A DNA stretch of 12,513 nucleotides from Clostridiales bacterium (GTDB lineage: Bacteria > Bacillota > Clostridia > Oscillospirales > Oscillospiraceae), in NCBI GenBank assembly GCA_003525905.1, contig DQIA01000064.1, forward strand, positions 9,722 to 22,234, read 5' to 3'. The notes under the pieces are model-generated. The model searched no databases, was not told where the DNA came from, and worked only from the letters and a program-made list of their open reading frames with translations. A program made the position numbers and the translations under genes. Shown here piece by piece: positions 1 to 6,849 of this stretch. Numbering within the stretch: the first letter of the stretch is position 1; every line of letters starts with the position of its first letter.

Positions 1-117
1 GAGCGAAGCGACGCGGCAATCTCACAGTAGCTGGCCGGATCATTGGAAAGCTATCGGTGAAATCGTAGGTGCCTCCCCGAGATTGCCACGTCGGCCTGCG
101 GCCTCCTCGCAATGACA
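1..117. repeat. Dispersed palindromic intergenic repeat, left end cut by the window
   Basis: Positions 1-23 and 80-102 form an inverted repeat: the reverse complement of the left arm reads GAGATTGCCGCGTCG and the right arm reads GAGATTGCCACGTCG. The right arm continues into CTCCTCGCAATGACA. This is the well-known type of intergenic repeat whose spurious translation gives 'CHCEE..RRGNLG' peptides, scattered through many bacterial genomes. About 55 bases of unrelated sequence lie between the arms. The outer part of the left arm lies before position 1. It is probably a non-autonomous palindromic element and not a gene. The stretch 118-268 up to the lysR stop holds no convincing gene or terminator. 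Confidence 0.65.
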
Positions 118-268
118 AATCCGGGAACCTGTGCGGTCGACGGAGTGCGTGGGAATTTGCAGATGTGCATGGCGCTCAGGGAACGCCGCTGCAGACGCAA
201 TCGGCTTGTGCGTTTTATCGGCGGTCTGTACCGATCGTTCGCTCGTCGCCGGTATTTCTGTCGGCCGG

Positions 269-1135
269 TCAGGAGAACTGCTCCATGACTGGCGCGACGA
301 ATTCGCGGGCGAGGCTGCCTGCGCCGGTATGCTGCAGGAAAACGACATTCAGCTCGTGCCGTCCGGTGAGCGGGGGACAGGTGAAGCTGCCGATCTCCGG
401 GCTGCCGCGCACCACGGCTTCATAGAGAAAGCTGATGCCGCAGTTCGCCGCCGTCAGCGCGCGGATGACGGGAAAGCTGCTGATGCAGATCGTCCGGGAA
501 AATGCCGCCGTGCTGTAGCTCACCTGCATCAGCTCGCGCTCGAGGATGCTGCGCGTGCCGGAGCCGGGCTCCCGCAGCAGGAGCGTTTCGCTCAGCAGCT
601 CCTCCGGCGAGACGCGCCGTCCGGCAAAGCGGTGCCCGGCCGCGCAGATGCCGATATACGGCTCCTCCCGCAGCAGGAAGCTGTCATAGCGGCGCTTGTC
701 GAAAATGCCCTCCACGACCACAAAATCCAGCTGCCCCGCCTCGAGCTGCCCGAGCAGGCGCGTCGTGTTGTCCACGGTGAACTGCAGCTCGTGCTCCGGC
801 GCGCGGACAAAGCTGCAGATGGCGGGCGGGAGGATATAGTCGCCGATGGTCTTCGTCGCGCCGACGCGGAGAATTTTGCGCGGAGCGGCGTGCAGCGCAC
901 GCTCCAGCTCCTGCTCCTGATAGCGCTGCGAGATGGCGAAGACCTCCAGCGCGCTGCCGGGGGCGGTCTTCCTCAGTTTTCGCCCGTCATAGGAAAACAG
1001 GCGGACGCCGTAGGACGCCTCCAGCGACTGGATCTGCTTCGTCACGGCGGGCTGCGTCAGGTGCAGCGCCTCAGCCGCGCGGCGGTAATTCATCGTCTGG
1101 CAGACAGCCAGAAATGTCTCGAGCCTCCGGTCCAT
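269..1135 (-). CDS. LysR-family transcriptional regulator
   Basis: A 288-residue DNA-binding regulator of the usual LysR length. The N-terminal winged helix-turn-helix occupies about residues 1-60, with the classic pattern AAEALHLTQPAVTKQIQSLE at about 20-39. The remainder is the periplasmic-binding-like effector domain. The start is the ATG at 1135: it is preceded by AGGAGGG with a 5-base spacer, whereas the ATG-like start 24 bases further upstream would place this ribosome site inside the gene. It is divergent from the YeiH-family gene, the arrangement seen for yeiE/yeiH in enterobacteria, so it probably controls that transporter, perhaps in response to a sulfur compound. The effector is not readable from sequence. 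The family is certain; the target is inference from context. Confidence 0.92.
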   Translation of the reverse strand: MDRRLETFLAVCQTMNYRRAAEALHLTQPAVTKQIQSLEASYGVRLFSYDGRKLRKTAPGSALEVFAISQRYQEQELERALHAAPRKILRVGATKTIGDYILPPAICSFVRAPEHELQFTVDNTTRLLGQLEAGQLDFVVVEGIFDKRRYDSFLLREEPYIGICAAGHRFAGRRVSPEELLSETLLLREPGSGTRSILERELMQVSYSTAAFSRTICISSFPVIRALTAANCGISFLYEAVVRGSPEIGSFTCPPLTGRHELNVVFLQHTGAGSLAREFVAPVMEQFS

Positions 1136-1168
1136 GAATGCCCTCCTTGATAACGACATGGAATCGTT

Positions 1169-1184
1169 TTATTCTAAAGAATAA
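1169..1184. promoter_or_regulatory. Candidate LysR operator in the divergent lysR/yeiH spacer
   Basis: A perfect palindrome, TTATTC-TAAA-GAATAA (6-base arms, 4-base loop), contains T-N11-A spacing typical of LysR boxes. It is centred about 44 bases upstream of the predicted yeiH transcription start, where LysR proteins usually activate, and close to the presumed lysR promoter, which would allow autoregulation. Binding is inferred. Confidence 0.45.
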
Positions 1185-1185
1185 T

Positions 1186-1214
1186 TTTATTTTATCACAC
1201 GGGCGTGCTATAAT
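1186..1214 (+). promoter_or_regulatory. Predicted promoter of the yeiH-family gene
   Basis: There is a perfect -10 hexamer TATAAT at 1209-1214. A poor -35 (TTTATT, 1186-1191) lies 17 bases upstream. A weak -35 next to a palindrome fits an activator-dependent promoter. Transcription would start near 1221, about 25 bases before the start codon. Confidence 0.55.
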
Positions 1215-1245
1215 GCAATCGCTACAGAAAAAACGGAGGGTTCTT

Positions 1246-2289
1246 ATGAAAACGATCTGGAAAATGGTGCCCGGTCTGGCAATGGCGCTCGTCATTGCGG
1301 CCGCGGCCAAGGGACTGGAGTATCTCGAGGGGCTGGCTGGCCTGCATTTGATCGGCGCGTCCGTCATTGCGCTGTTCATCGGCATGGTCATCAACCGCTT
1401 CTTCAAGCCAAACGCGGTCACGTCGCCCGGTATCCGCTTCACGTCCAAAAAGGTACTGAAGCTCGCCATCATCCTGCTCGGCGCGAGCCTGAACATCATG
1501 ACGGTGCTGAAGGTCGGCTGCTTTTCGCTGACGGTCATGCTTTTCACGCTGGCCACCTGCTTCGGCGTCGGCTATTTCATCGGCAAGGCGCTCGGCCTGA
1601 ACTGGAAGATGAGTAACCTCATCTCCGCCGGAACGGGCATCTGCGGCGGTTCTGCCATTGCGGCCATCGCACCCGTCATTGACGCGACGGATGTCGACGT
1701 GGCCTACGGCATGTCCGCGACGTTCCTGTTCGACATGGCGATGATCGTGCTGTTCCCGATCCTCGGCCGCAGGCTCGGCCTGTCCGACGCCGCCTACGGC
1801 CTCTGGGCCGGAACGGCCGTGAATGACACGTCGAGCGTTGTGGCGGCAGGCTATGCCTTCAGCGAGCAGGCGGGCGATTTCGCCACGATGGTGAAGCTGA
1901 CGCGCACGCTGGCGATCATCCCGACGGTACTGATCTTTGCTCTCATCGGCATGCATGTAAAGAAGAAGGAAGCAGCGGGCGACCCGTCGGCCGTCAGGGT
2001 CAATATGAAGTCCGTCTTCCCGTGGTTCATCCTCGGCTTCCTCGCTCTGTGCGGCGTGAACAGCCTCGGCTTCATCCCGGCCTCCGTCGCCTCCGTGCTC
2101 AAGGATATCAGCAAGTTTCTCATGGTCACGGCATTGGCTGCCATCGGCCTGAACACGAGCTTCTCCGACATGCGCAGGGCGGGCCTGAAGCCCATGCTGC
2201 ACGGCTTTATCATCTCTCTGCTCGTCGTGCTGGTCGCCATCGCAGTCGAATATGCCATCGGCGTTGCGCCGAGCGGTACGCTGCTTTGA
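1246..2289 (+). CDS. yeiH: YeiH-family putative sulfate exporter (UPF0324 membrane protein)
   Basis: A 347-residue polytopic inner-membrane protein of the YeiH/UPF0324 family, annotated as putative sulfate exporters; the transported substrate is not well established. Family landmarks are the glycine-rich GTGICGGSAIAA segment at about residues 129-140, the WAGTAVNDTSSVVAAG segment at about 187-202 and a following KLTRT. Hydrophobic segments recur along the whole length, consistent with about ten helices. The ATG at 1246 is chosen because GGAGGG ends 5 bases before it and the protein then begins with a normal first helix; in-frame upstream codons overlap the promoter. It is divergent from the LysR gene and ends at a bidirectional terminator shared with the convergent MATE gene. 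The length is normal and no defects are seen. Confidence 0.9.
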   Translation: MKTIWKMVPGLAMALVIAAAAKGLEYLEGLAGLHLIGASVIALFIGMVINRFFKPNAVTSPGIRFTSKKVLKLAIILLGASLNIMTVLKVGCFSLTVMLFTLATCFGVGYFIGKALGLNWKMSNLISAGTGICGGSAIAAIAPVIDATDVDVAYGMSATFLFDMAMIVLFPILGRRLGLSDAAYGLWAGTAVNDTSSVVAAGYAFSEQAGDFATMVKLTRTLAIIPTVLIFALIGMHVKKKEAAGDPSAVRVNMKSVFPWFILGFLALCGVNSLGFIPASVASVLKDISKFLMVTALAAIGLNTSFSDMRRAGLKPMLHGFIISLLVVLVAIAVEYAIGVAPSGTLL

Positions 2290-2297
2290 AAGTATAT

Positions 2298-2339
2298 AAA
2301 AATCCGCGCTGTCCTGCTGCAGGATGGCGCGAATTTTTT
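2298..2339. terminator. Bidirectional intrinsic terminator between yeiH and the MATE gene
   Basis: The hairpin is CGCGC-TGTCC pairing with GGATG-GCGCG (two G-T pairs) around a TGCTGCA loop. It is preceded by an A-run and followed by TTTTTT, so each strand has a U-tract. It closes both convergent genes, and its right end overlaps the MATE stop codon at 2338-2340. Confidence 0.8.
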
Positions 2340-3681
2340 AAGCGATTCGTTTTTCCTTCCACTTTCCGGTGCGGTAATGTGCGAAGGAGATGACAAAGTT
2401 TGCCAGCCAGCCGACCGGCACGGCGTACCAGACGATCTCGACGCCCCAGAGCGGCGCGCAGAGCCACGACAGCAGCACGCGGATGGCCAGATTGACGAGG
2501 TTTGCGATCGTGAACATTTTCACGTCGCCCGCGCCGCGCAGGATGCCGTCTACAGCCATTTTGAAGCCGATGAAGCAGAAGAAAAAGCCGATGAACTGCA
2601 GATAGTGCTCGCCGGTCGCCACGGTCTCGGGCGAGGGGGCGGCATCGAGGAACATGGCGATGATCGGCGTGCGGAACAGCTCCAGAAGGACGCACAGCAG
2701 CACGGAGATCAGCACGATCATCCGATTGGCCGCGCGGTAGCCCTGCGGCACGCGCTCCGGCTTCTCTGCGCCGATGTTCTGCGCCGTGTAGGAGGACAGG
2801 GCATTGCTGATGGCGGCCATGGGCACGATACACAGCGATTCGATGCGCGCCGCAGCGGAAAAGCCCGCGAGGATCTGCGTGCCGAAGCCGTTGACCACGG
2901 ACTGCACGAGCATCATGCCGATGGAGACCGTGGACTGCTGCAGGATGGACGGCAGGGCCACGCGCGTCATAGCGCGCAGCTCTCCGAAGCGGAACAGACC
3001 GTTCGAGCGCTCCGGGATGCGCCGCAGCTCCAGCAGGAACACGCCGAACGACAGCACGGCGGACAGGCCCTGCGCCAGAAACGTGGCATAGGCTGCGCCG
3101 GGCACGCCCCGGTGCAGCACGGCGACGAAATACCAGTCCAGCACGACATTCAGCAGCGAGGAAAAAATCAGGAAATACAGCGGGATGCGCGATTTTCCGA
3201 GCGCATTGAACAGGGAGGACAGGATATTATAGAGAAAGAGAAAGGGCAGACCATAGAAATAGATGTTCAGATAGGTGACTGCGATCTCCAGCGCGTCGGG
3301 CGGAGTCTTCAGGGCGGTCATGATCTGCTCACTGCACAGCAGCCCGACGCCAGCCAGCAGGACGCTGACGGCCAGAAACGTCAGCAGGGCGGTGTAGACG
3401 GCGGACTTCATGCGGGCAAAGCGCTTCGCGCCGAAATGCTGGCTGATGATGACGGAGGCGCCGATGCCGCCGCCGATGGCCACGCAGATGAAGATCGTTG
3501 TGAGCGCGGAGGACGCGCCGACGGCGGCCAGCGCCGCTTCGCCGTTATAGTGGCCGACGATAGCGGAGTCCACGATGGTATAGGCCTGCTGGAAAAGGTT
3601 GCCGACAATCATCGGCAGGGAGAATTTCAAAAGCGCCCGCGCGGGCCTTTCAGTGATCAGATAGTCGGTTCCGGGTTTCAG
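2338..3681 (-). CDS. MATE-family multidrug/Na+ (or H+) antiporter
   Basis: A membrane efflux protein of the MATE family, 447 residues from the start given here, the usual family length with about twelve hydrophobic helices. The N-terminal signature KFSLPMIVGNLFQQAYTIVD and the following IVGHYNGEAALAAVG match the first MATE half. The start is unusual. No in-frame ATG or GTG precedes the conserved region; the first in-frame stop lies at 3715-3717. The TTG at 3630 would remove the conserved lead-in (residues LITERPARALL) and has no ribosome site. CTG at 3681 has AGGAAG 8 bases upstream and sits about 30 bases after the predicted transcription start, so it is preferred. It is transcribed alone toward the shared terminator. 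The substrate is unknown. Confidence 0.87.
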   Translation of the reverse strand: MKPGTDYLITERPARALLKFSLPMIVGNLFQQAYTIVDSAIVGHYNGEAALAAVGASSALTTIFICVAIGGGIGASVIISQHFGAKRFARMKSAVYTALLTFLAVSVLLAGVGLLCSEQIMTALKTPPDALEIAVTYLNIYFYGLPFLFLYNILSSLFNALGKSRIPLYFLIFSSLLNVVLDWYFVAVLHRGVPGAAYATFLAQGLSAVLSFGVFLLELRRIPERSNGLFRFGELRAMTRVALPSILQQSTVSIGMMLVQSVVNGFGTQILAGFSAAARIESLCIVPMAAISNALSSYTAQNIGAEKPERVPQGYRAANRMIVLISVLLCVLLELFRTPIIAMFLDAAPSPETVATGEHYLQFIGFFFCFIGFKMAVDGILRGAGDVKMFTIANLVNLAIRVLLSWLCAPLWGVEIVWYAVPVGWLANFVISFAHYRTGKWKEKRIA

Positions 3682-3718
3682 GACAGTCGCTTCCTTCCGC
3701 AGGTAATCATTCCTTCAT

Positions 3719-3747
3719 ATCATACCGAATGCGGAGAGAACTGTCAA
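3719..3747 (-). promoter_or_regulatory. Predicted sigma-70 promoter of the MATE gene
   Basis: On the minus strand a perfect -35 TTGACA (3742-3747) is separated by 17 bases from TATGAT (3719-3724). Transcription would begin near 3712, giving a leader of about 30 bases before the CTG start at 3681. An imperfect neighbour, the inverted repeat GATCAT/ATGATC (3758-3763, 3775-3780), lies just upstream. Confidence 0.7.
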
Positions 3748-3795
3748 GCCGGAGCCCGATCATGCACACCGTCTATGATCCTGATGAAAAAAAGA

Positions 3796-3824
3796 TTGAT
3801 TTTTGCGGAAATATTTGATATTAT
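3796..3824 (+). promoter_or_regulatory. Predicted promoter of the SDR oxidoreductase gene
   Basis: TTGATT (3796-3801), a 17-base spacer and TATTAT (3819-3824) make a good sigma-70-type promoter. The predicted start near 3831 falls within the palindrome described separately. Confidence 0.65.
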
Positions 3825-3850
3825 TGAATCGATAAAATTATATCGAATAA
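3825..3850. promoter_or_regulatory. Palindromic operator candidate over the SDR transcription start
   Basis: TCGATA (3829-3834) and TATCGA (3841-3846) are perfect arms around a 6-base AT spacer. Extending to 3825 and 3850 keeps 8 of 10 positions symmetric. Its position just downstream of the -10 is typical of a repressor site. No cognate regulator is adjacent. Confidence 0.4.
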
Positions 3851-3878
3851 AACGGATCGATGGAAAGGAGTACAGAAT

Positions 3879-4622
3879 ATGTTAAACGGAAAAATTGCGA
3901 TCGTGACCGGCGGAACGCGCGGCATCGGGCTTGCCGTTGTCCGGACGTTCCTGCACAATGGGGCAAAGGTGGCGCTGTTCGGCAGCCGGGAGGCCTCCGT
4001 GCAGAGAGCGCTGGCGCAGCTGCGGGAGGAGCAGCCGGACTGGCCGGTGATGGGCCTCTGGCCTGATCTGACGGACTATGCCGCCGTGGAGCGGGCCGTG
4101 CAGGAGGTCGCGCAGACCTTCGGCGGGGTGGATATTCTGGTGAATAATGCAGGGATCTCCGCGCGGGAGCCGCTGGCGGATTATTCGCCCGAGGCGTTCC
4201 GGAGCATCATGGACCTGAATGTCACGGCGGTGTTCCACGGCTGCAAGGCCGTCGAGCCGATCATGCGCGCAGCAGGGAAGGGCTGCATCATCAACACCAG
4301 CTCCATGGTCAGCCTCTATGGTCAGCCGAGCGGCGTCGGCTATCCCACCAGCAAATTTGCCGTCAACGGCCTGACGCGCAGTTTGGCGCGGGAGCTTGGC
4401 CGCGCAGGCATCCGCGTCAATGCGGTCGCGCCCGGCGTCACGCGGACGGATATGGTTGCGGCCCTGCCGAAGGAGCTGATCGACCGCATCAGCGCGCCCA
4501 TCCCGCTCGGCCGCATCGGCGAGCCGCAGGAGGTCGCCAACGCCTATCTGTTTCTTGCCAGCGATCTGGCAAGCTATGTAACGGGTGAGATCCTGTCCGT
4601 CGACGGCGCAGCGCAGACCTGA
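3879..4622 (+). CDS. Short-chain dehydrogenase/reductase (FabG-like SDR)
   Basis: A 247-residue cytosolic NAD(P)-dependent oxidoreductase with the complete classical SDR motif set. The nucleotide-binding TGGTRGIG lies at residues 10-17 and NNAG at 89-92. The catalytic residues are Ser142, Tyr155 and Lys159 (YPTSK), followed by the PG(V)T segment near 185-188 and the C-terminal VDGA. It resembles FabG-type 3-oxoacyl reductases and sugar or alcohol dehydrogenases, but with no fatty-acid genes around it FabG itself is unlikely and the substrate cannot be assigned. AAAGGAG ends 8 bases before the ATG. It is transcribed alone between its own promoter and a strong terminator. Confidence 0.9.
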   Translation: MLNGKIAIVTGGTRGIGLAVVRTFLHNGAKVALFGSREASVQRALAQLREEQPDWPVMGLWPDLTDYAAVERAVQEVAQTFGGVDILVNNAGISAREPLADYSPEAFRSIMDLNVTAVFHGCKAVEPIMRAAGKGCIINTSSMVSLYGQPSGVGYPTSKFAVNGLTRSLARELGRAGIRVNAVAPGVTRTDMVAALPKELIDRISAPIPLGRIGEPQEVANAYLFLASDLASYVTGEILSVDGAAQT

Positions 4623-4672
4623 GCGGAAAGCTGCCGGGGGGATACTTGATCCGGAAGCCAGAATAAAAACAG

Positions 4673-4903
4673 CCCCTGCGCTGCCGGTGGGAAAGAGACC
4701 GGCAGCGCAGGGAAATTTTCATGCCGTCCCGCGCCGGAATGGCTGCGGGAGGACGGCCGGGGCCCGGCTTTTGGCAGGTCCTGCGCCGCGTGCGATGCCT
4801 CTTCGCCTGCGGGCAGGGGAGCGGGACCCCTTCATCCTATATATGTCTTCAGAAACGCATTCCTGACAGGTTTTTTCAAAAAAATTTGAAAAATTTTTCG
4901 GAA
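4673..4903 (+). repeat. Structured intergenic repeat, copy A
   Basis: This is one of two directly repeated non-coding elements (the other is 7595-7836). It begins with the GC-rich hairpin sharing the loop GGGAAAGAG. A diverged GC-rich middle follows, with further self-complementary segments (GCCGTCC with GGACGGC at 4723-4757; GCCGGG/CCCGGC near 4756-4768). It ends in a conserved tail. The tail has a 33-base block identical in both copies (4836-4868), then an AT-rich run alternating T and A tracts to about 4900. The element fills most of the 4623-4981 gap. Short open frames across it end in the same residues only because the DNA is conserved, so they were not called as genes. Confidence 0.7.
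4674..4717 (+). terminator. Strong hairpin terminator after the SDR gene (also the head of repeat copy A)
   Basis: A perfect 15-bp stem (4674-4688 with 4698-4712) encloses a 9-base loop GGGAAAGAG and is followed by AAATTTT. The U-tract is short, but the stem is very stable and lies about 50 bases after the SDR stop. A near-identical hairpin recurs at 7595-7636, so the structure belongs to a repeat as well as serving as a terminator. Confidence 0.6.
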
Positions 4904-4957
4904 GAGTTCTGTAACAGGATGTAAAGCGATTTCGGGAACAGGAATGCGGGCTCGTTT

Positions 4958-4978
4958 TTCTGCTGGGAGGCAGCAGAA
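4958..4978. other. Hairpin just downstream of the Imm40-like gene
   Basis: TTCTGCTG-GGAGG-CAGCAGAA forms a perfect 8-bp stem right after the last gene of the minus-strand operon. On that strand it is followed by A's and not U's, so it is not a standard terminator. It may stabilise the mRNA 3' end. Confidence 0.35.
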
Positions 4979-4981
4979 GCG

Positions 4982-5341
4982 CTAAGGGAGCGGTTCCGTG
5001 CAGGCGATTTGCTCATTGACAAACAGCAGTCTGGTCAGGCTAACAACGAACAGATAATTGTTGCCATTCTTCCGGACGTAGGCTCCAATATAGGACCGCG
5101 TTAAGTCAATGCTTGCCTGTACGTTCTTCTCAATGGTGAGGCTGTGAGATATATTGTAATACCAGTTGTCGTAGGTGTGCTTTTCCTGCGGCGTGATCAC
5201 GTCACCACCCAGAATGACCAGATTTTCAGAGTGTGCGTATTCCAGCACATCCGGAATATCACAGACGTGCCATGCAAGCTCACCCCAATATGTTTCCCGC
5301 GCCTTCTGCAGCAATTGCGGCGGATAGTATTGAAATGTCAT
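4982..5341 (-). CDS. Imm40-like immunity protein
   Basis: A 119-residue soluble protein that resembles the Imm40 family, predicted immunity proteins of polymorphic toxin systems. The recognisable landmarks are VILGGDV at about residues 42-48, YDNWYYN at about 57-63, and the C-terminal pattern YIGAYVRKNG followed by YLFVVSL at about 84-102. The ATG at 5341 has GGAGG 5 bases upstream; the longer in-frame TTG start would put that site inside the coding region. It is the last gene of a five-gene minus-strand operon, 27 bases after the preceding stop. No toxin is visible in the window, so the target is unknown. The Imm40 assignment is from remembered motifs, not a search. It should act in the cytoplasm. 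Confidence 0.68.
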   Translation of the reverse strand: MTFQYYPPQLLQKARETYWGELAWHVCDIPDVLEYAHSENLVILGGDVITPQEKHTYDNWYYNISHSLTIEKNVQASIDLTRSYIGAYVRKNGNNYLFVVSLTRLLFVNEQIACTEPLP

Positions 5342-5368
5342 AGCAGCCTCCGGCAAGCGAAAATGATA

Positions 5369-5833
5369 TCAATACAGCGCTCTCATCAGGGCTTCCGGTG
5401 CAAATTGAAAGCTGATCAGCATTGTTACCAGAAAGGAAATCGCAATCGAAATGATAAAGAAAGAGACCGATCGTCCACGGTGGAACGCGGCTGTACTTTC
5501 CAGCTTTTTCCACGGCAGAACGCGAAGCGGGAGCCAGTGCGCCAGTGCAAGCACGAGCAGGACTACAAGCACCCAAAGAGGCAGCAGTCGGAAGGTCCCA
5601 ACCGCAGAAAGGGTGAATTCCAGCCGCAGGAGCGGCGTGTAAAGAAGTCCACAACCAATGCTGAACGCCAGCAGTAGAATCAGCTGTACGATACGCTGCA
5701 GCATCGTGGGTACATATCTCGCGCCGCAGTGGCCGCAGGAAAGGGCCAGATGGAAACGATTTGTCAGAAAGAAGCTGAATGAGAGCGGGATATTCCGCTT
5801 GGCAGAGCATTGCGGGCAGCTGCTTAATTCCAT
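5369..5833 (-). CDS. Small zinc-ribbon membrane protein (CxxC-x23-CxxC)
   Basis: A 154-residue protein with an N-terminal cytoplasmic-type zinc ribbon (C6-x2-C9 and C33-x2-C36, the second as CGHCGARYVP) followed by about three hydrophobic helices at roughly residues 47-66, 83-103 and 122-142. The arrangement recalls the Firmicute family of small membrane proteins defined by a cxxc-20-cxxc motif. The specific role is unknown. It is a paralogue of the next upstream gene, sharing the CxxCGxxYVP block. AAAGGAGGG precedes the ATG by 6 bases. Only 13 bases separate it from the upstream stop, so they are cotranscribed. Association with immunity-type genes suggests a protective membrane function, which is inference. 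Confidence 0.8.
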   Translation of the reverse strand: MELSSCPQCSAKRNIPLSFSFFLTNRFHLALSCGHCGARYVPTMLQRIVQLILLLAFSIGCGLLYTPLLRLEFTLSAVGTFRLLPLWVLVVLLVLALAHWLPLRVLPWKKLESTAAFHRGRSVSFFIISIAISFLVTMLISFQFAPEALMRALY

Positions 5834-5846
5834 AAGAATCCCTCCT

Positions 5847-6287
5847 TTATCGCATCAGGGCCGTCACGGCAAACATCAGAAGAGACAGCCCCAGCGCCGT
5901 GAGCATGGACCAGATGATCGTGGGCAGCAGATATTCCTGCTGTTCCAGCGGCTTGTTTCCGGAAATCGGACGCCATGTTCCGAAGCGGTGAAGGAGAACT
6001 CCACTGAGTCCATACATCGCAAGCAGCAAAACTAATGACATTATGCTGGAAAAAGAATCGGCCGTAATTTCTGCAAGATACTCATCGATCCAAACACCCA
6101 GAAAATAGACTATCGTTACGATCACGCCCAACCGGGGCGACGGAACATAGTATGTTCCGCAGTTTACGCATTTCACGGCCACTGAAAACATGTAAAAGAA
6201 CTTGAAACTCTGTGTGGGAAATGGGTCCTGTGTTTCCTCCGGTTCGCATCTGGGACAATAATCCAGTTCCAGATCAACTTCGCGCAT
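5847..6287 (-). CDS. Small zinc-ribbon membrane protein (CxxC-x25-CxxC), paralogue of its neighbour
   Basis: A 146-residue protein with C11-x2-C14 and C40-x2-C43 (CVNCGTYYVP), then hydrophobic helices at about residues 52-68, 80-100 and 122-143. The same layout and the shared CxxCGxxYVP block show it derives from a common ancestor with the following gene. The ATG has GAGGAGG 6 bases upstream. It lies 18 bases after the DUF5071-like gene in the same operon. The four cysteines should bind one zinc ion. The function is not known; as with its neighbours, the operon context points to toxin immunity or envelope stress rather than metabolism. Confidence 0.8.
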   Translation of the reverse strand: MREVDLELDYCPRCEPEETQDPFPTQSFKFFYMFSVAVKCVNCGTYYVPSPRLGVIVTIVYFLGVWIDEYLAEITADSFSSIMSLVLLLAMYGLSGVLLHRFGTWRPISGNKPLEQQEYLLPTIIWSMLTALGLSLLMFAVTALMR

Positions 6288-6305
6288 GTGGGGCCTCCTC
6301 TCATC

Positions 6306-6710
6306 CTATGTAGATATCGTGTTTTCACAATTTTGCAGTTTTCTGAGATTCTCCTCCCATACCTCGTCCCCAAGCGCCTGCGCGCACAGAAGGCTTCCCG
6401 CGATCGCCCGATGGAGCGCCGCCGAGTTCTGAAAAGCCTGCAGCCTTTCGAGGATGAGAAAAGCGCCCGGCCAATTCATGTCGCGCAGCCATGCCAACAG
6501 GTTTTCCAAACAGGCGTCTAATTCCGCATCCGACCGCATTGCCAGAGCGTTTGCGCAATTGTCCCACACGTTTTTGTTGTAGTGCTCCGTGCAGGGCTGC
6601 AAAAAGACTTGAAAGTTTTCCACCTGCGCCGCCTGCGCAAGTCCGGCGGCCTGCTCCTCGGCGCTGTTGTTCCAGTCCAGCATCCCCATGATCACATCGA
6701 TCTCTGTCAT
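6306..6710 (-). CDS. DUF5071-like helical protein, likely immunity-associated
   Basis: A 134-residue, probably all-helical soluble protein. The central LLAWLRDMNWPGAFLILERL segment at about residues 71-90 matches the LLEWLQDMNWP pattern that characterises DUF5071 proteins, which are commonly found among immunity-type genes. Other conserved-looking points are VFLQPC at about 35-40 and NVWDNCA at about 47-53. The ATG at 6710 has GGAGG 9 bases upstream. It sits second in the operon, after a 139-base gap that may hold an 18-codon reading frame. The family link rests on the DMNWP motif alone, so the domain call is moderate and the immunity role is inferred. Confidence 0.72.
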   Translation of the reverse strand: MTEIDVIMGMLDWNNSAEEQAAGLAQAAQVENFQVFLQPCTEHYNKNVWDNCANALAMRSDAELDACLENLLAWLRDMNWPGAFLILERLQAFQNSAALHRAIAGSLLCAQALGDEVWEENLRKLQNCENTIST

Positions 6711-6729
6711 TCTTTACATCCTCCGGTGC

Positions 6730-6786
6730 TCACACGAACCACACCGGGCTGAGCGCGATTGGGGCTTCGGGAGAATCAAGCTTCAT
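6730..6786 (-). CDS. Possible 18-residue small ORF ahead of the DUF5071-like gene
   Basis: ATG at 6786 opens an 18-codon frame, peptide MKLDSPEAPIALSPVWFV, stopping 19 bases before the DUF5071-like start. It has an excellent ribosome site (AAAGGAG, 9-base spacer), better than chance would suggest for this gap. It could be a leader peptide, a translational coupling device or the remnant of a decayed immunity gene. No homology is recognised. Confidence 0.3.
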   Translation of the reverse strand: MKLDSPEAPIALSPVWFV

Positions 6787-6849
6787 CGCAGGGTGCTCCT
6801 TTCTTTCTGCCGGAAGTTACTGCTGCGGGGAGGGGGGCATACGGCGTTG

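Noticed and set aside
180..220. Possible small hairpin/terminator after lysR
   Set aside because: The short ACGCA/TGCGT stem is followed by T's only on the plus strand, the wrong orientation for lysR.
131..1150. Long open frame on the plus strand opposite the LysR gene
   Set aside because: It is the complement of a well-supported LysR gene in GC-rich DNA; it has low-complexity Arg/Ala/Asp-rich composition and no ribosome site.
1222..2202. 326-codon minus-strand frame opposite yeiH
   Set aside because: Its composition is charged and low-complexity and it lies fully antisense to a recognisable membrane protein.
3635..3646. GC palindrome GCCCGCGCGGGC near the MATE start
   Set aside because: It falls inside the coding region (RPARA residues) and is explained by GC-rich codons.
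2377..3885. 502-codon plus-strand frame opposite the MATE gene
   Set aside because: It is antisense to the MATE transporter, with a biased composition rich in Gln, Asp, His, Arg and Gly typical of shadow frames.
4585..4866. Open frame across repeat copy A ending LYMSSETHS, matched by a frame at 7510-7800
   Set aside because: The shared C-terminus comes from the identical DNA block; upstream parts differ completely, differences are not synonymous-biased, and the sequence is dominated by hairpins.
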